Positions 22,421 through 33,569 are shown, numbered from the stretch's first letter. The stretch is DNA of 64,000 bases from Gigaspora rosea (GCA_003550325.1 QKWP01000027.1:51921-115920), one strand, 5' to 3'. Notes: a model not told the origin generated them from the letters alone. Program-made: numbers and translations.

Positions 22421-25400
22421 ATGAATAGAGCGTATGAACTATACTTAGAACAAATTGAAGTACACGAAACAAGTCATCCTTCCTCACTTGCGGTAGACGT
22501 TTTGCAAGCCTACCATCCTGATTTATCCTGTACTATCTGTTACCCTGTTGCTAATTTATACTGTCCCTTTAGCCGATTCTGGGGAACGTATCAAGACAAT
22601 TATTTTGCTACCCAATACTCACAAAAGACAAACGACTCTTACTGTATTTTAGTTGCTGCTACTGATTATAATACTGCTAGAGCTGCTGCTCGAGATATTG
22701 TTTTTAGTTGCCGCTATAACAACGACCTATTAGACCCAAAAGAAGTTATTGCTGGTCTACTCCTTGCACATACCCCCTATACTCTTGCACCTACCTTACC
22801 TCTTAATTTTGAAGCTACTCTACTTGACCTTCATATTGAGGACCTCTTACCTTCTACACCTGCTTCAACTCGACCAAGGACTGAAAACCTTCTATTCAAT
22901 TTTCAAAATCAACTAGGAAGAACTGAATTAAATTTTGACGTTTCTCCACCCAGATCTATATTCACCTTAGGACCTGAACAATTAGCTGATACTGGTGTTG
23001 GTTCTTCCACTAGTACTTATATACCAATCCTCCCTGCCTTGCACTTCCTTCTTCACCTATCTCAGAAATTCCATATCATTATACTCGAGAAACTACTCCT
23101 CCTCCACGAAATCACCTTTTTCGCTATTTACAACAAACCTTTTCTCCTGCTCGCACAACTGTTCCTCCATCACCTCTTGTAACTGAATATTACCCAACTG
23201 TTAATTTAGATATAAATGTTACCCCACGCCATACACCTCCATTACTTAATACTCCTCCTCTTAACGACCAAAATTTAATTGACCCTCTCGACCATTATAT
23301 TCAAAACCAAGACGCTACTATTGTTAGAGCTAACTCTCCTTTACAATTCGAGAAAATAAATTTACAACCTCTTGTTGAAGAATTAAACCCTATCTTACCT
23401 CCTAACCAACCAGAAAACCTAATGGGTGATCAAGCTTTACAAGATGCTGCGCAAGCAATAACTAATCTTGCCAATGCCCTTGGACAAGGCTCTGAGAAAA
23501 CTCTTATTACTGTTGCAAATTTTTACGGTGATGGAACCCAAGACCCTGCTGACTGGCTGAAGGAATTCTGAAGAGCCGCTACTGCCAACCGATAGAGTGC
23601 TGAATGGAAACTTCAGCTTGCTCCTGTGTACCTTAAAGGTGTTGCTCTAGACTGGTATACTGCTTTAAACCAGGTACCCAATGCTTTTAATGATAACAAC
23701 CACTAGAACCGAAGTTTCCAGCATCTTTTTAAGACACGTTTCTATACTACTAAGCAAAAGGCCCTTTGGCAAAAACAACTTTTCGAAATTAAGCAAGGAC
23801 CCACCGAAACAGTGGATGGATATGTCAACCGATTTCGTACATTGCAAACGAAAGTGGACCCAACCGGTGTTTTTCCCACTGATTTTGTTAAACAACTTTT
23901 TATCCAAGGCTTACGTTCTGAATATGCAGTTAATGTTCAAGCTGCTATACCTAATACCCTGACCGATGCTATTGAAGTAGCCCTCTGCTGGGAAACTGGA
24001 AAATTAATGACTACCCCTACTACCAATATCGACCATGCTATTCAACAACTTACAGACCAAATTGCTAAGCTTAGTATTAATTTAGCCCAGACACAAACCA
24101 CACCTACCTCTTCTGTTAATTATGCTGACAACCGTGCCCAAACCCCTCGAATGAAAGAGCCTCCTATCTGCTATTATTGTGGATGCACTGGACATTTTAT
24201 TGGTGATTGCAATAGTAGAAAACAGGACCAACGACAAGGATCCAATTCTCGTCGTAATAATAATAACAATAACTGGAACAGAAATAACAACCAAAATAGG
24301 GACCGAAATGGTCGCTCTTCTGATCGCTATTCCAATAACAGAGACCGTTCTCGCAGTCGCAATAATTCTCGTCCTAGAAGCCAATCTAGAGATAATAATT
24401 ATAGAAGCCGAAATAATGATAACTATCACTCTTACCAAAACTCCTCTAATCGATCTCCTTCGCCTTATCATCGAAGTGTTAATTATCTTACACAAAATCA
24501 GACTCAGACACCCTCTCTTACTGCTAAAAAGTGGAAAATGCTACTCAATAATCCATCTATCCGAGGTGCCTTGGCTACTCACCTGTATGAGGAAGCCAAA
24601 AATGCCAACCTTGTTCAAACCCCTGCGTATACTACACCTATCAAATGTAATGTCTCCCTTCAGAATAAAACTTACCAGGCTATTATTGATAGTGGTGCTT
24701 CAATCAGCATGATTGCTCATAAGGAAGTCAAAGAACTTGGATTGACTATTGAATAGGCCTCTAACAGCCTTATTGTTCCTGCAGTTGGAACTTCCACTCG
24801 GCCATTAGGGATTATAAAAGACCTGCCAATTGAAATTGATCACATTACTATCTCTCTTACTGTAGAAGTAGTAGAAACTACTTCTTACTCTCTTCTATTA
24901 GGCAATGACTGGAATCAAAAAGTGGAAGCAAATTATAATTGGAAAAATGGTTGTTATACTTTTAAATGGGAAAACAAGAAACATATTATCCCTACTACTT
25001 ATGAAAGTAACCAACCTCTACCTAGTCAACCCACTGTAACTGCACCAGATGAATTAGACCTTTATGAACCAGAATATTTATATCCTCGGGAAGCCTATAC
25101 TTTCGATCGAGAAGACTCAGACCAATCTCTTTCACTAGAAGAAAATGAATGGACCACTTATCATTCTAGCCGTAGAAACAGAAAAGCTCCTAAACAGCGT
25201 ATCTGTAGAAATTGTAGTTCTCCTGACCACCTCTTTGCAAATTGCCCTACCAACCAATATAATCGATGCCAGGAATTTGGCCACATCGCTGTTAAATGCC
25301 CTAAACAAGCCCCAAGACGTACCACCTGCCCTACTTGTCATGACTCTAACCACCTATATAGGGACTGCCCCAATAATGTCTGCAGAGGATGCAGTACATT

Positions 25401-26496
25401 AGGACACATTGATGCCTACTGTCCTCTTGCCACTTGGAAAAGACAAAATTTGGTTTATCAGTGTGGATGTACTCTTGATCAAGTTGATAGTAATCGCCTA
25501 TCTAACCATAGCACTCGCAGTACCCACCATTGTTGTCAATGTAGAGTTCCTAACAGACCTGAAGTCCTTAGACTTCTTGAAGAGAAACTTGTTTGCCCTG
25601 GATGCTATTCTGATTTTCACTGTGCTCTAGACTGAGAAGACCCTAGGAGTATCCATTTCTTCACCCAAGGTGAAGGACGTGGAATGCTTGTTAATTGCAA
25701 AGTATGTAATAAAGCAGATACAAGACCTAGAATGTGTCAATTAGACAGTCTTCGGGAAGAATTATGGTTTTGTGAATTAGAACACCTTTACGCATACAAG
25801 GCTAGCCAGGATATCCAGTATAATCCTAATTATAACCTCTGGACTCGAATCAAACGTTATACTGAATCAACAAAGAATGCCGGACACCAATATGAAATGA
25901 ACCAGACCAGAATTTACCGACTTGCGAAGATTCTCTTGGATGAAAATGACCAGACCATTGCCCAGGCCCTAGAACCTCTAACCTCTGACCGCATAACTCA
26001 ACCCTGGAGCTATAAGGAAATGCAACTTATATTGCAAGCTGAATCAGACTTACTATCAGAAAATGATATTGACCCGCTACAAGCAATTTTAGATGAATCC
26101 TTCGACACTAGCCACCCAGACTATGACCAGAAGTATGCCCTCGCTGTACTTCGAAGAAACTTTACAGTTCCTGTTGACCTCTGTCAGGAATGTTTACATG
26201 TTAAACACCAAGAGGAATTGAATGCAAATCAAGGGTATTGTGATGATTGCAAACTTCCAGACCCAGAAATTTACTCTCCACCTGCTGAAGAAACAGTTAA
26301 GGAAATCGATGATGGTTCACAGTTTTATCAGCTTCAACAACAAGTACAACAACAGGATCAATTGATAAAACAATTACAAGCAAGAATTGAAACCTTGGAA
26401 ACTACCAATGCTGCTTTATTATGCTTTTTCCGAGAAGAAGCCCAAAATGCCCACCATCGAGCTAATGCCTTGGATACACTTTGTCAAAATTTTTAG
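22421..26496 (+). pseudogene. gag-pro: Gag-protease polyprotein with extra zinc-knuckle cluster
   Basis: Starts at ATG 22421. An indel near 23030 moves the frame; from there one frame runs to TAG 26494, broken by stops at 23569, 23593, 23704, 24754 and 25633. Order: a ~200-residue unique N-terminus; a Pro-rich linker; the retrotransposon gag domain (DPADWLKEF ... VDGYVNRFRTLQ, 23550-23990); a CCHC knuckle (CYYCGCTGHFIGDC, 24169-24210); an Arg/Ser/Asn-rich tail that likely binds RNA; an aspartic protease with DSGAS (24688-24702); a cluster of four CCHC-like knuckles (25204-25422); more CxxC pairs up to 25820; and a Gln-rich coiled coil (26317-26420). Gag packages the RNA and the protease matures the polyprotein. 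The knuckle cluster between protease and RT is unusual. All stops fit C:G to T:A changes. Confidence 0.85.
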
Positions 26497-28046
26497 AGAA
26501 TCCTAGGCAGGATCATAAACTACCTGTCGACCCAGACCAGAACCTTATACCCAAATTTGTAAATATTATTACTCTTGAACATGAAGAATATACCCTATCG
26601 ACCCAGACTTCTTTAAATATTGGACCACTTAATAAAGAACAAGGCCTAGCTTTTCGGAAATTATTAGAAGAATTTGCAGACCTCTTTGCAAATGATATAA
26701 CTGAGCTAGGACGAACCAACTTGGTTACTCACCGAATCTATACTGAGGATGTACACCCTATTCGTTCCCGGCCTTATTCTGTACCTCCTAATGAACAAGA
26801 ATTTATACAAGAAGAAATCCAAAGAATGTTAGAACATAAACTCATTCAACCCTCTGATAGCCCTTGGACCTCACCTGTTGTTCTAGTACGAAAGAAAAAT
26901 GGCAAATTACGATTCTGTGTAGACTACAGAAAAGTAAATGCTGTTACCAAAAAGGATGCTTACCCTCTGCCTCGTATTGATGAAATGCTTAATGCCCTTA
27001 CAGGATGCTCTTGGTTCTCTACTCTCGATCTTGCGAGTGGATATTGGCAAGTTGCCATGGACCCCCGTGACAAAGAGAAAACTGCCTTTACTACACGATA
27101 CGGAATTTATGAATTTAATGTAATGCCTTTTGGTCTTTGCAATGCTCCTGCAACTTTTCAAAGGCTGATGGATCGTGTATATAAAGGAATTGCATGGAAA
27201 TTTGTAGTTGTGTACTTAGACGATACAATTGTTTATTCGAGAACATTTGATGAACATTTAACCCATTTAAAAAGAGTATTTAATAGAATTAAACAAGCAG
27301 GACTCAGACTTAATATAGAAAAGTGTACTTTCTGGATGCACCAACTACCATTTCTTGGACACTTAATCTCTGCTAACGGTATCGCCCCTGACCCTCAAAA
27401 AGTAGAAGCTGTCCAACGGATTCAACCTCCTAAAAACCTTACAGCCCTTCGATCTTTCCTTGGACTTGCGGGATACTATCGCCAATTTATTCAAAACTTT
27501 TCATCAATCGCTCGCCCTTTGAATTCTCTTCTACAAAAGAATGAACCCTATCACTGGCAAGACAAACAACAAAAAGCTTTTGAAGAATTAAAATCTAGAC
27601 TCATTACTGCTCCTATATTAGCCTACCCCAATTTTAAAGAGACATTTATACTTGCTACCGATGCTTCTTATAATGGCTTTGGTGCCACACTAAGCCAACT
27701 AGATAGGAATGGAAAAGAACACCCGATTGCCTATGCTAGTAAAAGTTTGCGAAAAGAAGAAATGAATTATGCAGCAACTGAACTTGAATGTGCTGCAGTT
27801 GTATGGGCCATAGAACATTTTCACAAATATTTAGGCGCTACAAAATTCATCTTAGTTACAGACCACTCAGCATTAAAATGGTTACGTACTGCTGAACCCA
27901 AAGGAAGAATTGGAAGATGGATCTTGAAGCTCCAACCATACAATTTTGGAATTATTCATAAACCAGGCCGAATTCATTCGAATGTTGATGCCCTCTCTCG
28001 GTTACCGACTCAGACCATTGTACCTAATAAATTATATGAATCTTGA
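26481..28046 (+). CDS. pol: Reverse transcriptase-RNase H of the Ty3/gypsy element
   Basis: An open frame of 521 codons (from TTG 26481; entered in practice by the -1 shift at 26487-26493) ending in TGA. The RT has LRFCVDYRKVN (144-153), LDLASGYWQV (182-191), VMPFGLCNAPATFQ (214-227) and the catalytic YLDD (245-248). RNase H follows, with ATDASYNGFG (Asp394), TELECAAV (Glu435) and VTDHSALKWL (Asp461). All catalytic residues are present. It copies the genomic RNA into DNA and removes the RNA strand. It ends short of integrase, which lies in a different frame. Confidence 0.92.
   Translation: MSKFLENPRQDHKLPVDPDQNLIPKFVNIITLEHEEYTLSTQTSLNIGPLNKEQGLAFRKLLEEFADLFANDITELGRTNLVTHRIYTEDVHPIRSRPYSVPPNEQEFIQEEIQRMLEHKLIQPSDSPWTSPVVLVRKKNGKLRFCVDYRKVNAVTKKDAYPLPRIDEMLNALTGCSWFSTLDLASGYWQVAMDPRDKEKTAFTTRYGIYEFNVMPFGLCNAPATFQRLMDRVYKGIAWKFVVVYLDDTIVYSRTFDEHLTHLKRVFNRIKQAGLRLNIEKCTFWMHQLPFLGHLISANGIAPDPQKVEAVQRIQPPKNLTALRSFLGLAGYYRQFIQNFSSIARPLNSLLQKNEPYHWQDKQQKAFEELKSRLITAPILAYPNFKETFILATDASYNGFGATLSQLDRNGKEHPIAYASKSLRKEEMNYAATELECAAVVWAIEHFHKYLGATKFILVTDHSALKWLRTAEPKGRIGRWILKLQPYNFGIIHKPGRIHSNVDALSRLPTQTIVPNKLYES
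26487..26513 (+). promoter_or_regulatory. Candidate -1 ribosomal frameshift site
   Basis: The zero-frame codons read CAA AAT TTT TAG, so A-AAT-TTT (26487-26493) is a slippery X-XXY-YYZ heptamer touching the gag-pro stop. The RT frame is exactly the -1 frame. Six bases downstream, ATCCT-AGGC-AGGAT (26500-26513) can form a short hairpin. There is no ATG near the start of the RT frame, so a shift is needed to reach it. Confidence 0.7.
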
Positions 28047-29337
28047 CCAATATCATAATCTTTACCACTATTTGGACACAGACCAATTTCCAGATGGATT
28101 TACTGACCAAGAACAAAAACGACTTATGACCCAGGCTAAATACTTTGAAGTTAGACATCACCTTCTCTATAAAAAGAATAAAAGGAACCCAGACAGGCCA
28201 CTTAGAGTTATAAAATGGACAGAAGTTGAACCAGTATTATATATGATGCATAAGCACCCCACTGCTGGACATTTGGGAACTGACGCTATGTATTATAAAA
28301 TATCTGACCGCTATTATTGGGATCAAATGTATAGAGATATACAAGAATATGTGAAGACTTGTGAGGAATGCCAAAGAAGACAAAAAGGTCATAGGAAAGA
28401 ACCTTTACACCCTATACAAATAGGAAGAGCTTTCGAACGTGTTGGAATTGACCTTGTAGGCCCTTTGCCTATAACTAAACAAAACAATCGATATATTATT
28501 GTCGCTACCGAATACCTGACACGATGGCCAGAAGCTCGTGCTGTTCCAGATGCTAGTGCTAATACACTCGCTCAGTTTATCTTTGAAGAGATAATCTGTA
28601 GACATGGAACTCCAAAAATTATCTTATCAGACCAAGGTCGCAATTTTATTAGCGAAACTATTAGAATTCTCTGCGAGAAATTTCTTATCAAGCACAAATT
28701 CTCTTCTCCCTACCACCCTCAGACAAATGGGATGGTGGAAAGATTTAATAGAACATTGTGTGAATCACTTGCAAAAGTGAAAGGAGATGATGATTGGGAT
28801 TTGCATATACCTGCTGTTCTCTTAGCATATAGAACAAAAAGACATGCTACCACAGGATATACTCCCTTTCAACTTATATATGGAAGATATGCTACCTTAC
28901 CAATCGAAGCACTTTTTCCCGTAGAACCTGTAGAAAGTAATAATGAAATAGACTTACAAGGAAGTATCCTCCAACGCGCTTATGATTTAATAGAGAAATT
29001 ACCAAACTACCAGAATCAGGCCAGACAAAATACCGAACGATCACAGCAAAAACAAAAAGCCCGTTTTGATGCCAATATTCGAACAGAGACATTTGAAATT
29101 GGTGATAAAGTGTGGATACAAAGAAAGGAACTAGAAGCCTCTCGCTCAGCCAAATTTGAAGATAAAAGATTTGGACCTTTTCTTATCCATGAGAAATTAG
29201 ACAATGGTGCTTATAAATTACGGACAATAGAAGGAAAAATTTTACAAAAATACTATAATAGTGATCGTCTTGCTAAATATCACGAGCCACAAACTTGGGA
29301 ACCAGTAGTTGTTATTGATTCCCCTAGAAATTTCTAG
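28036..29337 (+). CDS. int: Integrase of the Ty3/gypsy element
   Basis: 433 residues from ATG 28036, which overlaps the upstream TGA (28044-28046); the open frame itself extends back to 27946. Zinc-binding HHCC region: His72, His79, Cys109, Cys112. Catalytic core: Asp139 (GIDLVGPL), Asp199 (LSDQGRNF) and Glu235 (NGMVERFNRT), a D-D-35-E spacing. C-terminal GPY/F module: KRFGPFLI (Gly-Pro-Phe 380-382). No chromodomain follows. It inserts the cDNA into the genome. It is +1 to the RT frame, so in this copy it must come from an indel, a second frameshift or reinitiation at the overlapping ATG. Confidence 0.92.
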   Translation: MNLDQYHNLYHYLDTDQFPDGFTDQEQKRLMTQAKYFEVRHHLLYKKNKRNPDRPLRVIKWTEVEPVLYMMHKHPTAGHLGTDAMYYKISDRYYWDQMYRDIQEYVKTCEECQRRQKGHRKEPLHPIQIGRAFERVGIDLVGPLPITKQNNRYIIVATEYLTRWPEARAVPDASANTLAQFIFEEIICRHGTPKIILSDQGRNFISETIRILCEKFLIKHKFSSPYHPQTNGMVERFNRTLCESLAKVKGDDDWDLHIPAVLLAYRTKRHATTGYTPFQLIYGRYATLPIEALFPVEPVESNNEIDLQGSILQRAYDLIEKLPNYQNQARQNTERSQQKQKARFDANIRTETFEIGDKVWIQRKELEASRSAKFEDKRFGPFLIHEKLDNGAYKLRTIEGKILQKYYNSDRLAKYHEPQTWEPVVVIDSPRNF

Positions 29338-29433
29338 AAGAAATTTGATCTACAAGGGGATGAAACACACAATTTAATTCGTAAAACCTCAAAATGTATT
29401 TATACAACTACCCCTTTTGGAATTTTCCCAAAA

Positions 29434-30228
29434 ATGACTACCCCTACATTGCAACCTCAAACCTTGTTAGCCCTCCAATACCTTTTTCAGACATGGAAAC
29501 AAGATAATGCCGCCCAAAATTATGCATTGTGGATTACATCACAATGTGTATGGTTATGTGATAATAATGATACCACTCAGACTATTGACCTTACTAATGT
29601 AATTACTTCTTTTCTTGAGCCAGACTCAAATAATTTTCTGAACACTCTAGAAGACACAGAGCAGTTAGAAATTAATTCACCAGGAGTAAATGACACAGAA
29701 GAAATAAACCCAAACTTGGAACTGGAAGACATACAGGAAGAAACATTAACTGTTCCAACTACTAATCCCCAAGAAGACACTCCTGTTCCATTACCTGGGA
29801 AATTAACCAAAATTATACAAGATATTATTCAACCTTGTGGACCTCTAACTCAGACATCTATTCCTCTATATACTGGAATAACGTATCAAGAGAAATTGCA
29901 GAAAACTCTTAAATGAATTAAAACTCGAACTAGAAACAGACAAGACCAGACTAAGCTGCTCGAAGCTTATTATTATCTTGGTAACCTTATAGACAAGTAC
30001 CCTGATGCTCATGAAGATATTCAATCAATAATTGAGAAGACTCAAGAAGAAAGAAGAGCCCGAGACACGTGGAAGTGTGCCAGACGGATGAAATTGCTTT
30101 TCTCTAATCAACCTCTAGAAAATATCTCTCGAACAACCTATATTACTTATACAATGATTACGAGGTTAACTGATGCCGAACTTTCTCAAGTCCTTCACCA
30201 AATTAGAACTCACAGAGTTCGTTCTTAA
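29434..30228 (+). pseudogene. Extra 3' ORF downstream of integrase, unknown function
   Basis: An ATG-initiated frame of 264 codons with one premature TGA at 29914-29916 that splits it into 160 codons plus ~103. It lies between integrase and the polypurine tract, where some retroelements carry env or accessory genes. No signal peptide or membrane span is visible, so it is not env-like. The middle is acidic (many Glu/Asp, Pro and Thr); the C-terminal part is basic and helical (TRNRQDQTKLLEAYYYLGNL, RRARDTWKCARRMK). I do not recognise it. Its preservation as one frame with a single transition-type stop suggests it was functional until recently. Confidence 0.7.
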
Positions 30229-30240
30229 AGGGGAGAGAAA
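30227..30240 (+). promoter_or_regulatory. Polypurine tract
   Basis: AAAGGGGAGAGAAA sits immediately before the 3' LTR TGTTATAG. This is the position and composition of the plus-strand DNA primer in LTR retrotransposons. It overlaps the TAA of the 3' ORF. Confidence 0.85.
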
Positions 30241-30834
30241 TGTTATAGAATAGGTTTTAATTTTGGTAAAAATTAGTTTGAAAATTAGATCTTAATAAGG
30301 AAATATTGTAATAACTGTATTTAGTAATAGTGATATGCAAAATTGATGTGCAATGACACTCAATGATGCTTAGCGACGCTTAACGACGCTTAGCGACGCT
30401 TAATGACACTTAGCGACGCTTAACGACGCTTAGTGACGCTTAATGACGCTTAGCAACGCTTAACGATGCTTAGCGATGCTTAGCTCAATAGATATATAAA
30501 CCCACCTTATTTCCCTTAGTTTTAGATAGATCCAGACATTGTATTTTATCTTTACCTTTATATTAATTACCCTCCTCTCTATATTTATTAAATAAACTCT
30601 TTGGATTTCTAAGGAACAGACACCTTGGAATAGCCCTCTTGTTAAATTAATAAACTGTGTATTATCTCTTGTTGTTTTATACCGAACTGCCTCAGAGAAG
30701 TGTGTAGTTTCTTACAGACATAAAAGAAACTATACTTCCCTCTTGCACACCGCTTCACACTCAAAGTAAGGGATCTTAGGAGCCGTGTGATTGTTACTCT
30801 ATCGGAATTAAAGAAGGCTTCCGGTACTGTAACA
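30241..30834 (+). repeat. 3' LTR of the Ty3/gypsy element
   Basis: 594 bp, colinear with the 5' LTR. The 80-bp excess is fully explained by the 10-bp repeat, which has twelve units here (30363-30482) against four in the 5' LTR. TATATAA is at 30493-30499. Confidence 0.9.
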
Positions 30835-31324
30835 ATATCAAGATCACAGGTGATTAATGGATAATACTCTGATTCATATATAAATAAACAGAAGCTCTGT
30901 TTCTACTAATTTGCAATGGTTCAGAATATCATTATTACTAATTAACTAATATTCATTTATTTAATTTTTAAATATTTGAATTTAAGTTAAAAAAATTGAA
31001 TGAATTTCTAAATAAATTTATTGAATATCTACATATTATACTGATTTTACCCATTTTTCATTCTAATTTAAAATTCTGTATTAATTACTTTACAGAAACT
31101 TTGATTTTTTAAAATATAAATAGCATAAGGTAAAAAGAGTAAATTGGTGAAGTTAACATAACTAATATAAAAACTTTTTTATTTTCATATTAAAAATTTT
31201 TTATTTTTAGTATTGAACTTTATATATGATTTAGAATTATTTTTTATATAAAATTAGTAATATAACATCTTGTTTTAAAGTGATATTAAATGGATTAAAA
31301 TTCTATCAAAAAGCTTAAATTTTA

Positions 31325-31705
31325 GGAAGTAGAGGTAATTTGGTGAATTGATTGTATCTTGTATAATCAAGTAGTTAGAATTGAATAATTTTTATACCAT
31401 TTGATTCGTTTCTATGAGATGAATCAAATAATATAAATTTGTCTGATTCTGATTACTGGATCACAAAATATTATCAATTATATATTGCACAAAAATGATC
31501 CTTAAGGGGAATTTTGAAAAAGTATTAAAATGGCAAATAATTAAAAATATCTTGTGACCTAGTGATCAGAACCAGGCGAGCTTGGTACCATTCGATTCAT
31601 CTCATTGAAACAAATTGAATGGTATAGAAATTATTCAATTCTGATCATTAGATTGTGAAATATCAAAATTTGCCAAATTACTTCTCTTTGCCAAATTATC
31701 TCTTT
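31325..31705. repeat. Imperfect palindromic element
   Basis: The left arm (GGTAATTTGGTGAATTGATT ... GAATTGAATAATTTTTATAC ... TATGAGATGAATC) is the inverse of the right arm (GATTCATCTCATTG ... GGTATAGAAATTATTCAATT ... GCCAAATTACTTCTC). It resembles the smaller element at 2340-2525. Non-coding. Confidence 0.55.
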
Positions 31706-32404
31706 TTACCTTATATCTAATATATAATAATACATCATAGTAAGATCTGTTAACTTTCTTGTAAAGAACTTATTTTATATTATAAACATCTTATAAACAT
31801 ATTCAAAATAGTTTATCATCACTCAGGTGAACTCCTTACCCTTTTTTTTAAAAAAAAAAAACAATTTAACCTTGGATATTGACAGATTAGTTGTTGCAAA
31901 TATTAGATGTAAAATTGAACAAGAAATCTTTTTTAAAGTTCTAAAGAGTAGTTCATAAATAAAATATTGAAATATCAGCAATGTTTTAAAAACATTTCTT
32001 TTTTGTTATACAAAAACTAATAATGATCATAAAGTAGTGAAATTTGCATTGTGTGGGTAATACAACCTTATAGAGAGGAAATAGCCAATTGGAGAATCAA
32101 ATTTTGACTATTCCAGATCAGCTTGATGAAAAATCCCAATACATGCAAAAGAAAAAATGCAAAAATATGCCAAAACTAATGTTTAAATCAATTTTGGTGC
32201 ACTAAATAATAATCCTATAGCCTTTAACATTAAGGCCCTAACTCTAAATTTTTATCTAACAAACTTAATTTACATGTATTACCCATGCAAATAAGTAAAA
32301 TGGGTAGTATTATTTTATTATATAATTATTATATTGTTAAAATAATTTTCTATTTTAATATATTTTTATTATTAGATTAATAATATATAATATTATTTAT
32401 ATAT

Positions 32405-32632
32405 AAAATTATGAATAAATGCATATCACGCACCCTGCGATGTGCTTATATATCGCACACTCTCTAAATGCATATCCGAGGGGCCTATAAAAAATCTCGC
32501 ACTTAGAGAGGTATTGCATTTAGAGAGGTAAAGTAACATATGAGTTGGGACAAGTCAAGTCATACATTTAGGGGTTATGCATTTGGAAGGTTCGCATTTA
32601 GAGAGTCTGACTGTATTATGGATATTTGTGTC
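32405..32632. repeat. Pogo-like element end with GCATTTAGAGAG repeats
   Basis: GCATTTAGAGAG or its inverse occurs about four times, ending in CGCATTTAGAGAGTCTGACT followed by GTA. This resembles a Tc1/pogo-type terminal repeat adjacent to TA. No matching left terminus was found, so it is probably truncated. Confidence 0.35.
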
Positions 32633-33081
32633 GAAAAACTTTACTGATGACCAAAAACTAATTGTTATTCTGTTTTTTTTTTCTTTAATTTTATATTACA
32701 TATTAACCTTACAATCAGAATGGCATTAATAATGGGACTGCTAAATTTCTACGCCGTGACTTTGCTTGGTATAGTGCGGTTTTAAGAATCTATTAGGATA
32801 CGATACGTAAATCGATTTTTTCTCACTCCATCAGGAACGATGTTTTTGCATTATTCATTGTGTTTATACGATTTTTCTGAAAAACATTTCCGACTTAAAT
32901 CAAACAAACATTAATTGTTAATCAGACCAACCTTAAATGTTGGGGCAAGAATATTGTCGAATAAATAAGTGTCACTGAATTTGCTTATCCATCTCTAAAA
33001 AATCTCATTTAATGTAAGTCATTTTTGAGATCTGAAATCCACTTAAAGGACTAACACTTACTACGTAGATATAATTCTCCT

Positions 33082-33523
33082 CATGTGCTCCAATTTTTGG
33101 AATTTATAAGTAGAGCTTATTTTTTTAAAAACTTTAAAACTAAATAACTTCTGATCTACTGGTCCGTTTTAAATGATTTTACTACAAAATGATCGTCTCT
33201 TTGAATTCTAACAAGCCCAAAACCATGAAAACCCAATCACAGGATCATGAGAAAACGCACTATCAAATAAGGTGATGCACCTGTATAGTGGGGAAATTGG
33301 TTAGACCTATGACCTAACCAATTCCTCACTATACAGGTGCATCACCTTATTTGACAGTGCATTTTCTCATGATAGTTTTGGGCTTGTTAGAATCGTCTCA
33401 AAGAAATGAACATTTTGGTAGTAAAAATTATTTAAAACGGACCAGTATATCAGAAGCTATTTTAGCTTTAAAGTTTTAAAAAACATAAGCTCTACTTATA
33501 AATTCTAAAAATCAGAGCATATG
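33082..33523. mobile_element. 442-bp palindromic element related to 3701-4126
   Basis: Arms starting CATGTGCTCCAATTTTTGGA and ending in the inverse of CATATGCTCTGATTTTTAGA meet at TTGGTTAGACCTATGACCTA (centre about 33306). Each arm carries a version of the ACTACCAAAATG / GTCTC / GATTCTAA module. The outer 25 bp resemble those of 3701-4126, so they are one family with different central sequences. Confidence 0.7.
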
Positions 33524-33569
33524 TCTAGGAACGTCAATTGAATGCCCTGTGCCCAGAGTCAGTCATTTG

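Larger units (their letters stand above)
21603..30834 (+). mobile_element. Complete 9.2-kb Ty3/gypsy LTR retrotransposon
   Basis: Two LTRs (514 and 594 bp) begin TGTTATAG and end CTGTAACA, with a TGTTA/TAACA terminal inverted repeat. The element is flanked by ATAT on both sides (21599-21602 and 30835-30838), a 4-bp target duplication. Order: LTR, primer-binding site, gag, protease, zinc-knuckle region, RT, RNase H, integrase, 3' ORF, polypurine tract, LTR. Integrase after RNase H is the Ty3/gypsy order. The integrase has a GPF module but no chromodomain. Few substitutions separate the LTRs outside a 10-bp repeat, yet the ORFs carry a frameshift and several stops, so this copy is recent but defective. 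Confidence 0.92.
30839..33081. other. AT-rich stretch with foldback and MITE remnants
   Basis: No gene recognised. It holds a palindromic element (31325-31705) and a pogo-like end (32405-32632). The rest is low-complexity AT sequence. Confidence 0.45.

Noticed and set aside
24082..24712. Open frames on both strands over the Arg/Ser/Asn-rich gag tail (137 and 177 codons)
   Set aside because: They are shadows of the gag-pro frame, whose CCHC, Arg/Ser tail and DSGAS protease motifs identify the real one.
30241..30834. Solo LTR
   Set aside because: It pairs with the LTR at 21603, shares the ATAT duplication, and is preceded by a polypurine tract, so it belongs to the full element.
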